From DAOTVS01 sp034436375 (GTDB taxonomy: Bacteria > Chloroflexota > Anaerolineae > SpSt-313): DNA of 11,801 bases. Where the stretch lies: contig DAOTVS010000296.1 in assembly GCA_034436375.1 (NCBI GenBank), forward strand, positions 1 through 11,801, given 5' to 3'. The position numbers were made by a program, and so were the translations under genes. Shown piece after piece: positions 6,335 to 11,801 of the stretch (the stretch's first letter is position 1; the number at the start of each line of letters is the position of its first letter). The notes below the pieces were generated by a model. The model worked only from the letters and a program-made list of their open reading frames with translations. It ran no database searches and was not told where the DNA came from.

Positions 6335-7309
6335 ATGTCACTCGAGTACCGGCGCAATTCCGTGCGGCCATCCACCGTCTATACTCCAGAGTGGGGATCG
6401 AAGACGATCGCCTACCTGCGCACGCCCACTCTCTACGAGTACTTTCGCACCTACACGCCCCATGGCCTGGTTTCCCAGGGCATCTGGGTGGTGGCCAATG
6501 TCATGGATGCCACAGGGCAAAAGTACAACCTCTTCCGGCAATACAAGAGCATGGAGACGGCCATGACCGTCTCTTCGCTGGAGGTTAAGGGGCTGGATGC
6601 CACGTCCAAGGCGCTCTTCAAGCCCGGTGAGATGTACCTGGGCCGCTGCTGGCACGAGATCGACGAGGAGCGGGGACTCATCGAGGTCAAGCCCTATCTG
6701 GCCAACCCCAATGCCTTCTCGGTCACCATCCGGCCGCAGCATGTGGATTGGAAGGATGCCAATGGCCGTGTGGACCTGGCATTCGACGCCCTCGGCCCGG
6801 CGCTGGAGTATTACGTGCCGGGGCTGATCGAGGACGGCATGTACCGCTCCGAGCCCATGCGTGTACGCGGCGCCATTGACGGCACGCCGGTGAGCGGCTA
6901 TGGCGTGATCGATGCCGCCTGGGGGGCGCCGGGCTGCGACTGGGTGCAGAGCAAGATCTTTGCCCTGTTGGAAAAGTATTGGATCGTCTGGCTCAACGTC
7001 TATGACGATGACTCCACCGATACCGGCATCTATTGCTGCGGCACCGATGAGTTCGAGGCCGCCTATTACTGCCGCAACGGCGAGGCGATGATCGGCCGCC
7101 ATAATCACCTCGACGTGCGTCACGCCGCCGATGGCTTTATCCAGAGCGCGACCCTGCAGATGGACGATCAACACTTTGAGTTCACCCCCGACGCGCGCGT
7201 GATGCAGGTCGCCTCGATGGTTTCGTGGGCCTCGGGCAAGGTGCTCAACACCGCCGACAAGCGCACCCCGGTGCAGAGCTTCTGCTGGTTCGAGTATATG
7301 CCGAAATAG
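6335..7309 (+). CDS. Hypothetical protein, possibly AttH/CrtC lipocalin-like fold
   Basis: The protein has 324 residues from the ATG at 6335, preceded by AAGGGGG; an ATG 69 bases upstream lies before the predicted transcription start. I do not recognise a named family with certainty. It has no signal peptide and no membrane segment, and is rich in aromatic and acidic residues and beta-prone stretches. The segment YYVPGLIEDGMYRSEPMRVR, followed by GAIDGTPVSGYGVIDAAWGA, recalls the domain of AttH/hydroxyneurosporene synthase-like proteins, where G-x-x-x-x-x-G-x-G-x-x-D-x-x-W-G precedes the second barrel. Six Cys occur, including CC in GIYCCGTDEF. It may bind or modify a lipid-like molecule, a weak inference. 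It stands alone: its own promoter upstream and a 26-bp hairpin just after its stop suggest a single-gene transcript. Confidence 0.7.
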   Translation: MSLEYRRNSVRPSTVYTPEWGSKTIAYLRTPTLYEYFRTYTPHGLVSQGIWVVANVMDATGQKYNLFRQYKSMETAMTVSSLEVKGLDATSKALFKPGEMYLGRCWHEIDEERGLIEVKPYLANPNAFSVTIRPQHVDWKDANGRVDLAFDALGPALEYYVPGLIEDGMYRSEPMRVRGAIDGTPVSGYGVIDAAWGAPGCDWVQSKIFALLEKYWIVWLNVYDDDSTDTGIYCCGTDEFEAAYYCRNGEAMIGRHNHLDVRHAADGFIQSATLQMDDQHFEFTPDARVMQVASMVSWASGKVLNTADKRTPVQSFCWFEYMPK

Positions 7310-7319
7310 ATAGCTCTCG

Positions 7320-7374
7320 CAGCATATGGCCGGGGTGTGTCCGGCGCAGCCGGACACACCCCGGCCATATGCTG
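7320..7374. terminator. 26-bp perfect hairpin after the 6335-7309 gene
   Basis: The arms 7320-7345 and 7349-7374 are perfectly complementary over 26 bases, with a three-base GCA loop; the left arm begins CAGCATATGGCCGGGGTGTG. It begins 10 bases after the stop codon of the preceding gene and lies 73 bases before the next start. There is no T-run directly after the stem, only TCGTTTGC further on, so classic intrinsic termination is uncertain. It may act as an RNA 3'-end-stabilising hairpin, a bidirectional terminator, or be a repeat element. Confidence 0.6.
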
Positions 7375-7446
7375 TCACCATCGTTTGCTATTTCTACATA
7401 CCTATGCTAACATCCGCCCACTGTCAAAGTAGTATGGAGGCTGTAC

Positions 7447-8523
7447 GTGACTGAAGTTCCGCGCACGATTGCGCATTTGCAGGAGCTGGCGCTGGCATTG
7501 CCGCAGCCGGAGCGCGACCGCCTGGCGCGCATCTATCAGATCAACACGACGGTGGGCAAATTGGTCCCCCCGCCCGAGATGACGGCGTGGATTGAAAAGT
7601 ACTTTGGCTCGTTGGCAGCGGTGGAGGAGCAGCAGATCGTCAAGGTGACGAACCTGATCACCCTGGAAGGGGCGCTCTTTAACGAGCTGCGCGCGAGCCG
7701 CCCTATGGAGGCCAAGGGCTCTCCCGAAGCCGAGGCCGAGATCGCCAAGACAGGCGATCCCTTCTGCCACCCGGAGACGGGCCCCCCCGCCGATGTGTTC
7801 GGCCGTGTGCGGGGCGAGCACTGCATCACGGCCTCCAACGTAGCCAAGTACGACGGCTTTCATGGCATCGTGGTCTTTAACGAGCACAACCCGCTGGCCT
7901 TTTCCGCCGACGCCCTCGATGATTACGTCCGCACGGCATTGACCTGGGCGCGCCGGTCTCACGAAGCGGACAATGCCGCGCGCTACTTTTTCATGATGTG
8001 GAACTGCCTGTGGCGGGCCGGGGCCTCGATTATCCACGGCCACGCGCAGATGACCCTCAGCCGCGGCATTCACTATGTCAAAGTCGAGGCGCTGCGCCGC
8101 GCGGCGCTCCTCTACAAGCTGGCTCATGGCGCGGATTACTTTGCCGACCTGACGGCCGTGCACCGCTCGCTGGGCCTGGCCACGACCCTCGGCAATATAC
8201 AGGCGCTGGCGCACCTGACGCCGGTCAAGGAGAAGGAAGTGCTCCTGATCGGCCGACGCCTGGACCGCGACATGACCGACGCCCTCTATCATGTGCTGCG
8301 CGCCCTGATCGACCGGCTGGGTGTGCGCAGCTTCAACGTGGCTTTCTGGCTGCGCCCTATCGACGCCGTGCAGGAGGATTGGACCGATTTCCCCGTCGTC
8401 GTGCGCGTGGTCGACCGCGGCGAGCTCAACAACCGCACGGCCGACGTGGGCGCCATGGAGCTCTATGCGCAGAGTGTGATCTCGAGCGACCCGTTCCGGG
8501 TCATGGAAGCAATCAACCATTAG
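7447..8523 (+). CDS. HIT/GalT-like nucleotidyl transferase or phosphorylase
   Basis: The 358-residue protein starts at a GTG with GGAGG (7436-7440) six bases upstream. The key motif is RAGASIIHGHAQMTLSRG (190-207), the H-x-H-x-Q active site of the GalT branch of the HIT superfamily (H197, H199, Q201), in which the second His forms a nucleotidyl-His intermediate. The preceding strand VRGEHCITASNVAKYDGFHG and the following HVLRALIDRLG-x-x-SFNVAFWLRP fit the duplicated HIT-like halves, and the C-terminal GAMELYAQSVISSDPFRV resembles GalT ends. The zinc-site Cys pairs of E. coli GalT are not evident. Substrate options are galactose-1-phosphate with UDP-glucose, ADP-sugars or Ap4A-type dinucleotides; the sequence does not decide. 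It lies between two large hairpins and so appears monocistronic. Confidence 0.72.
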   Translation: MTEVPRTIAHLQELALALPQPERDRLARIYQINTTVGKLVPPPEMTAWIEKYFGSLAAVEEQQIVKVTNLITLEGALFNELRASRPMEAKGSPEAEAEIAKTGDPFCHPETGPPADVFGRVRGEHCITASNVAKYDGFHGIVVFNEHNPLAFSADALDDYVRTALTWARRSHEADNAARYFFMMWNCLWRAGASIIHGHAQMTLSRGIHYVKVEALRRAALLYKLAHGADYFADLTAVHRSLGLATTLGNIQALAHLTPVKEKEVLLIGRRLDRDMTDALYHVLRALIDRLGVRSFNVAFWLRPIDAVQEDWTDFPVVVRVVDRGELNNRTADVGAMELYAQSVISSDPFRVMEAINH

Positions 8524-8574
8524 CTCTTTGTCGCGTCGTTTCCTTGGCAAGGGAGTGGTTAGCGGAAGCCTGAC

Positions 8575-8750
8575 GGCCGGTTTACCGAGTTGAGGGCTTT
8601 GCGACCACCCGGCATTGGGCCTTTAGGGGGTGTAGAGTGGATGTTGGCGTCTGCTTTGCTGCCCCGAGGGGCAGCAAAGCAGACGCCAACATCCACTCTA
8701 CACCCCCCATAAGGAGGCTGCCGGATCGCGGCAAAGCAGGTTGCCCGGCC
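8575..8750. repeat. 176-bp palindromic element with 40-bp perfect arms
   Basis: The inner arms 8626-8665 and 8668-8707 are perfectly complementary over 40 bases, leaving only two bases (GA) at the centre. The left inner arm begins GGGGGTGTAGAGTGGATGTT. Outside this, imperfect symmetry continues: CCGGCA (8610-8615) faces TGCCGG (8719-8724), GCTTTGC (8596-8602) faces GCAAAGC (8731-8737), and GGCCGG (8575-8580) faces CCGGCC (8745-8750). It fills most of the 247-bp gap between the GalT-like gene and the next operon. No coding region or transposase is inside. The size and complete symmetry are like a palindromic MITE; a part of one arm recurs near 11699. It could also end transcription of the upstream gene. 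Confidence 0.85.
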
Positions 8751-8770
8751 TTTACCCACGGAGGTCCGCT

Positions 8771-9226
8771 ATGGCGCGCTACCAGGTCCACAGGGTGGGG
8801 CTATGGTCGTTGGCGAGGTTCGGCTGTGTGCTCGGCGGCCTGGGGATCGTGCTGCCGGCTATCCTGTGCGGCGTGTTCACGCGCCTGGCCGTTGGCAGCG
8901 CACGCGGGCTGTTGGAGGGCTGGCAGGATGCCCACCTGGGCTTTCTGCGCTTTGACCTGGTAGAAGCGTTGGGGCTGCAGGGATCGCTGGCCGCGCTGCA
9001 GGCGCTGGATGCGGCAGGGTGGCTTTTGGGGCTGGCTGTGGCCTGGGGCCTGGGCCTGGGCGCCGGGCTGGTGCTGGCCCTTTTTTTGGCCGCGGGAGGG
9101 CTGGGCTACAACCTCCTGGCGCGGCTGACGGGCGGGCTGGAGCTGGAGCTGCAGCCGCTCACCGAGCATAGGGAGAAGAATGCCGGCAAGAGTGCAGGTG
9201 CAGGGGCCGGTCGTTACCCAGGCTGA
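8771..9226 (+). CDS. DUF3566-like small membrane protein
   Basis: The 151-residue protein starts at 8771 with GGAGG (8760-8764) six bases before. It has an amphipathic start (ARYQVHRVGLWSLARFG), a first membrane segment about 17-40, a loop with DAHLGFLRFDLVEALGL, and a second membrane segment about 83-112. It ends with LGYNLLARLTGGLELELQPL (111-130). The ending Y-N-L-x-A-x-L-x-G-G-x-E-x-x-L and the early W-S are typical of DUF3566 proteins, whose role is unknown. The last 15 codons overlap the next gene by 47 bases in another frame and read KNAGKSAGAGAGRYPG, low in family content. It leads a four-gene unit with very tight spacing, so it is probably cotranscribed with the PyrK-like protein. 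Confidence 0.78.
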   Translation: MARYQVHRVGLWSLARFGCVLGGLGIVLPAILCGVFTRLAVGSARGLLEGWQDAHLGFLRFDLVEALGLQGSLAALQALDAAGWLLGLAVAWGLGLGAGLVLALFLAAGGLGYNLLARLTGGLELELQPLTEHREKNAGKSAGAGAGRYPG

Positions 9227-9896
9227 GCTGGCCAGGGGGCAGACTCTCGTCACCGTGGCGGCGCCTGAGCTGGCGCGCTTGAGCGCGCCAGGACAGTTCG
9301 CCATGCTGCGCCGGCCCGGGCGCTGGGACCCCTACCTGCGCACTGCCCTGCCCTTCTTGCGCTGCGGTGAGGATACCGTCTCCTTCCTCATGGAGGGTGA
9401 GGAGCGCCTCGCCCTGGGCGATACGCTGGACCTGATCGGCCCCCTGGGCCACGGCTTTGCGCTGGGGGCGGGCGTGCGGCGGCTGCTCTTGATCGCGGCG
9501 GGCGGGCCGGCAGCACCCCTCTTGGCCCTGGCCGACCGTCTGCTGGCCGCCGATGCGCAGGCCAGCGTGACCCTGGTATGCACCGCGGCCCTGGCCCGCG
9601 ACCTGGCTCCACTGTTCGCACCGGCGGTTGAGGTGATCACCGCCCCCGCCCCGTCTCGAGAAGCCGTGCGCTTGCTCCCCTGGGCCGACCTGACGGCGGT
9701 CAGCGGGCCTCGCGAGGGCCTGCGCACCCTGAGCGATGCCCTGCCCGTGCGGCGGGCCGGATGCGTGCAGTGTTACCTGCCCCTGGCCCTCGGTTGCGGC
9801 CTGGGCTGGTGTGGTTCATGTCTGACGGAGACCCAGCGTGGCCCCCGCCGGGGTTGCGTGGGTGGCCCTGTGTTCGACCTCATGGAGCTTACCTAG
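9180..9896 (+). CDS. PyrK-like iron-sulfur/flavin electron-transfer protein (dihydroorotate dehydrogenase B subunit family)
   Basis: The protein has 238 residues, near the usual 250 for PyrK, which passes electrons from PyrD through [2Fe-2S] and FAD to NAD. The C-terminal [2Fe-2S] site is well kept: C206-x4-C211-x2-C214-x11-C226 in CGLGWCGSCLTE to CVGGPVFDL, with two extra Cys (195, 198). The N-terminal barrel has PGQFAMLRRPG (37-47) and GPLGHGF (87-93). The flavin motif is altered: PyrK normally has LRRP-(I/L)-S, here YLRTALPF. The nucleotide loop is AAGGPAAPLLALA (106-118) where the family has G-G-G-I-G-x-x-P-L. So FAD and NAD binding may be changed or lost. The start has GGGAG four bases before the ATG. 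It overlaps the upstream gene by 47 bases and ends one base before the amidase start. The PyrD-like partner is two genes on. Confidence 0.8.
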   Translation: MPARVQVQGPVVTQAELARGQTLVTVAAPELARLSAPGQFAMLRRPGRWDPYLRTALPFLRCGEDTVSFLMEGEERLALGDTLDLIGPLGHGFALGAGVRRLLLIAAGGPAAPLLALADRLLAADAQASVTLVCTAALARDLAPLFAPAVEVITAPAPSREAVRLLPWADLTAVSGPREGLRTLSDALPVRRAGCVQCYLPLALGCGLGWCGSCLTETQRGPRRGCVGGPVFDLMELT

Positions 9897-9897
9897 G

Positions 9898-10827
9898 ATG
9901 AAAAATAGCACCCTCTTGGGCCTGATCGTTAGCGCCGGCCTGCTGCTGGCGTCGGTGGGCTGCGGAGCGGCCGCGGCCAGCAGGCAACACAACACCGCGC
10001 TGCCTGTCGCCATGGGCAACGGCACCCCTGACCCGGCATCTACCGCCGCCATCACCGCCACACCCCAGCCTACCCACACGCCTGCTCCCACGGCCACGCC
10101 CACACCCTCCGGCATCACCATCGCTATCGACCCGGGCCATGGCGGCTCGGACCTGGGCGCACGCCATTTCGACAAGAATGGCCAGATGGACGTGCACGAG
10201 AGCACCGTCACCCTGGCCATCTCGCTCAAGCTGGGCCAAAAGCTGGAGGCGCTCGGCTACAAGGTCTTTTACACCCATAGCGATGATACCCAGCCCGATG
10301 ACGGCTTTGACCAGGACATCAACGGCGACGGCAAGGTCGACCTGCGGGACATCATGCAGGCGCGTATCGACCTGATCAACCAGTCGCACGCCGACCTGAT
10401 GCTCTCGATCCACATGAATGCCTGGGAGTCGGACGACGAGGAGTTGTTGCGCGAAACAGGCGGCACCGAGACCTATTACTGCCCCGACCGGCCCTTTGGC
10501 AAGCAGAACCTGCGCCTGGCCCAACTGGTGCATCAGAACGTGCTGGCTACCCTGGCAAAACTGGGCGACAAGGTCAGCGACCGTGGGGTCATCATTGACG
10601 ATGCGCCGGCCTACCCCGGCGATACGGGGGGGCATTTGATGATCTTGGGCCCTGCCAACGACATCATCACGCGCTCCACCAATATGCCCGGCATCCTCTC
10701 CGAGCCGGTGTTCATCACCTGCGACCGCGAGGCGGCCCTGGTGCAGCAACCTGCCGCCCAGGACGCCCTGGCCCAGGCCTATGCGGATGCCGTCGTCCAG
10801 TACTTTAAAGAGTTCCCCAAGCAATGA
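9898..10827 (+). CDS. Lipoprotein N-acetylmuramoyl-L-alanine amidase (Amidase_3) with EF-hand-like loop
   Basis: This 309-residue zinc amidase would cut the bond between MurNAc and the peptide stem outside the membrane. It starts with a lipoprotein-type signal (MKNSTLLGLIVSAGLLLASV then GC), with Cys22 as the likely lipidated residue, although Ser at -3 is not ideal. A Thr/Pro-rich spacer (43-72) follows, and the catalytic domain begins ITIAIDPGHGGSD (73-85). Zinc ligands are expected at H81, E101 (VHESTVTLAIS) and H172 (LMLSIHMNA), with catalytic E269 (GILSEPVFITC). An insertion before the second His contains DINGDGKVDLRD (140-151), a textbook 12-residue EF-hand/dockerin-type calcium loop (D140, N142, D144, D151). 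The ATG lies one base after the pyrK-like stop, with GGAG at 9884-9887; its TGA overlaps the next ATG (ATGA). Confidence 0.92.
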   Translation: MKNSTLLGLIVSAGLLLASVGCGAAAASRQHNTALPVAMGNGTPDPASTAAITATPQPTHTPAPTATPTPSGITIAIDPGHGGSDLGARHFDKNGQMDVHESTVTLAISLKLGQKLEALGYKVFYTHSDDTQPDDGFDQDINGDGKVDLRDIMQARIDLINQSHADLMLSIHMNAWESDDEELLRETGGTETYYCPDRPFGKQNLRLAQLVHQNVLATLAKLGDKVSDRGVIIDDAPAYPGDTGGHLMILGPANDIITRSTNMPGILSEPVFITCDREAALVQQPAAQDALAQAYADAVVQYFKEFPKQ

Positions 10828-11597
10828 GCATCGAGCTGGCGCCGCGGCACAAGGTGGGCCTGACGCTGCAGCATCCGCTGCTGGTGGCCAACGCCACAGC
10901 GGAGCTGCTGCCCTTGCTGGCAGGCCCGCAGGCCCTCGGCGCCCTCATCGCCCCCGAGGTCGGCTCACGCGCGCGCAAGCCCCTGCGGATGGTCCGACGC
11001 CCCGGGGGCCTGGCGCGCGAAGTGGGCCGGGGGGCGCTCTCGCTCTCCGGTCTGCGGGCGCTCGTGCGTGCGGCGGGCGACCTGCCCGTGCTGGGCCGGG
11101 CGCTCGGCGCCGACCCTACAGCTGCCGTGCGTGCGGCCGAGCGCCTGGCCGAGGAGGGGGTGCAGGGGGTAGTGCTTGATCTGCCGCCGGGCAACCCGGT
11201 CGCGGCGGAGGATACGGTCGCGCGGGTGCTGGCGGCCGTGGACGTGCCCCTCATCGCCCAGGTGCCGTTGCTGGAAGCTCTGCCCTTTGCCGAGGCCTGC
11301 TATCAGGGCGGCGCCGACGCCCTGCTGGTGGCCGGCCCGGCGCACGGGCTTGTGGCCCTGGACGACCCCCATTCCCCCCTGCCCGTCGAGGTGCATGGGC
11401 CGCTCCTGCACCCCCTCTACCTGCTGGCCGTGCGCGAGGTCGCCCGTCGCGTGCCGCTGCCTGTCATCGCCCGCGGCGGCATCTACACCCCCGCCGATGC
11501 CCGCGCTTTTCTGGCCCAGGGCGCCATGGCCGTGGCGGTCGATAGCCTGGCCTTTGTGGACCCGGCGGCGGTTGCGCATATCGCCAGTGAGACCTGA
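10824..11597 (+). CDS. Short PyrD-like (dihydroorotate dehydrogenase family) TIM-barrel protein, probably not a DHODH
   Basis: The 257-residue protein is about 50 shorter than class 1B PyrD. The start VGLTLQHPLLVANAT (11-25) matches G-L-x-L-x-N-P-x-x-x-A-S. The C-terminus is clear: VHGPLLHPLYLLAVREVARR (190-209), then VPLPVIARGGIYTPADARAF (210-229) and LAQGAMAVAVDSLAFVDP (230-247), the FMN-phosphate-binding strands. Catalytic parts are missing: the N-x-S-C-P-N stretch with the active Cys reads LDLPPGNP (118-125), and the K in the following P-x-x-x-K-L-x-P strand is Q146 (VPLIAQVPLL). The substrate-binding N-T reads AG at 170-171. Residues 26-90 are Ala/Leu/Arg-rich and hard to align. FMN may still bind, but orotate formation is unlikely. 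It begins by 4-base overlap with the amidase and shares an operon with a PyrK-like protein, suggesting the pair works together in another redox or structural role. Confidence 0.72.
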   Translation: MSIELAPRHKVGLTLQHPLLVANATAELLPLLAGPQALGALIAPEVGSRARKPLRMVRRPGGLAREVGRGALSLSGLRALVRAAGDLPVLGRALGADPTAAVRAAERLAEEGVQGVVLDLPPGNPVAAEDTVARVLAAVDVPLIAQVPLLEALPFAEACYQGGADALLVAGPAHGLVALDDPHSPLPVEVHGPLLHPLYLLAVREVARRVPLPVIARGGIYTPADARAFLAQGAMAVAVDSLAFVDPAAVAHIASET

Positions 11598-11622
11598 CAC
11601 ACCGATTTCGCTGGCGAGCAAT

Positions 11623-11674
11623 CCAGGCCAGTCCTCTGGCAAAAAGTCTGGCCTGGTCTTGGCAGGGCCAGAGG
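11623..11674 (+). terminator. Overlapping hairpins after the PyrD-like gene
   Basis: Two alternative stems overlap. CCAGGCCAG (11623-11631) pairs with CTGGCCTGG (11648-11656) over nine bases with a 16-base loop. CCTCTGGC (11633-11640) pairs with GCCAGAGG (11667-11674) over eight bases. They lie 25 bases after the last stop codon of the operon. No T-run follows, so termination is plausible but unproven; the two stems are mutually interlocked and could compete. Confidence 0.4.
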
Positions 11675-11697
11675 CCGGTCAACTTGCTTCGCCTCTA

Positions 11698-11743
11698 GCC
11701 GGCAGCCTCCTTATAGGTGTGTGGGGTGAATGTTGCTGCCGGC
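11698..11743. repeat. Diverged second copy of the palindromic element's arm
   Basis: Bases 11699-11714 (CCGGCAGCCTCCTTAT) are identical to the reverse complement of 8709-8724 in the palindromic element. Similarity continues to 11735 (TGAATGTTG against TGGATGTTG); 32 of 37 aligned bases agree with one gap. This copy has its own short symmetry, GCCGGCAGC (11698-11706) facing GCTGCCGGC (11735-11743). The remaining bases from 11744 to the window end show no gene I can support. Confidence 0.65.
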
Positions 11744-11801
11744 AGATCTGTATGCCAAGTGACAATGGTCCCTGCACGAAAGAACAACGACGCAGCGAGG
11801 C

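Noticed and set aside
6338..7381. Minus-strand 347-codon frame opposite the 6335-7309 gene, and similar long antisense frames at 7402-8550 and 9889-10824
   Set aside because: They mirror real genes almost end to end, have no ribosome sites of note, and their translations show the His/Val/Gly-rich pattern of antisense reading in high-GC DNA.
8637..8963. 108-codon plus-strand frame starting in the palindrome
   Set aside because: It starts inside the palindromic element and then reads the DUF3566-like gene in the wrong frame.
9838..9897. Upstream start for the amidase
   Set aside because: The extra 20 residues would precede the lipoprotein signal and overlap the pyrK-like cysteines; the ATG at 9898 directly opens a proper signal sequence.
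1..11801. A defence system, prophage or transposase
   Set aside because: No nuclease, methylase, integrase, helicase or transposase motifs were found on either strand; the genes are metabolic or cell-wall related.

Overview
High-GC (by eye well over 60%) bacterial DNA with tightly packed, ordinary housekeeping-type genes. The mix points to a Chloroflexota (Anaerolineae-like) genome. It includes a PurA with an EGQLG variant motif, a stand-alone pyruvate-kinase C-terminal domain protein, a DUF3566-like membrane protein, a lipoprotein with a Thr/Pro-rich linker, and PyrK/PyrD-like proteins. This assignment is inference from protein style, as no rRNA or other marker is present.

Left part (1-3624, all minus strand). 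Read in transcription order: a pyruvate-kinase C-terminal-domain protein (3624-3070) behind a good promoter; purA (2867-1581); a nucleotidyltransferase (1560 or 1491 to 640); and a GNAT acetyltransferase cut by the left window edge (365 to <1). An imperfect 25-bp inverted repeat lies between the last two.

Middle part (3665-6229). A short minus-strand ORF that may be a gene remnant (3904-3665) diverges from a plus-strand unit. That unit begins with an enolase-superfamily (glucarate dehydratase-like) gene that has lost its whole centre. It continues with intact murQ (MurNAc-6-phosphate etherase) and, directly abutting, a BadF/BcrA-type sugar kinase (MurNAc/GlcNAc kinase-like). The last two would phosphorylate and then cleave MurNAc, a cell-wall recycling route.

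Right part (6335-11801, plus strand). A conserved-looking protein of uncertain family with its own sigma70-like promoter is followed by a 26-bp perfect hairpin. Then come a HIT/GalT-like nucleotidyl transferase and a 176-bp palindromic element with 40-bp perfect arms. After it is a compact four-gene operon: DUF3566-like membrane protein, PyrK-like iron-sulfur/flavin subunit, lipoprotein N-acetylmuramoyl-L-alanine amidase with an EF-hand-like loop, and a short PyrD-like barrel protein lacking recognisable catalytic residues. The window ends in about 200 bp of non-coding DNA with hairpins and a second, diverged copy of one arm of the palindromic element.

I see no CRISPR, tRNA, rRNA, transposase or phage gene. 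The most unusual items are the PyrK/amidase/degenerate-PyrD operon, the palindromic repeat family, the amidase's calcium-loop insertion and the internally deleted dehydratase gene.
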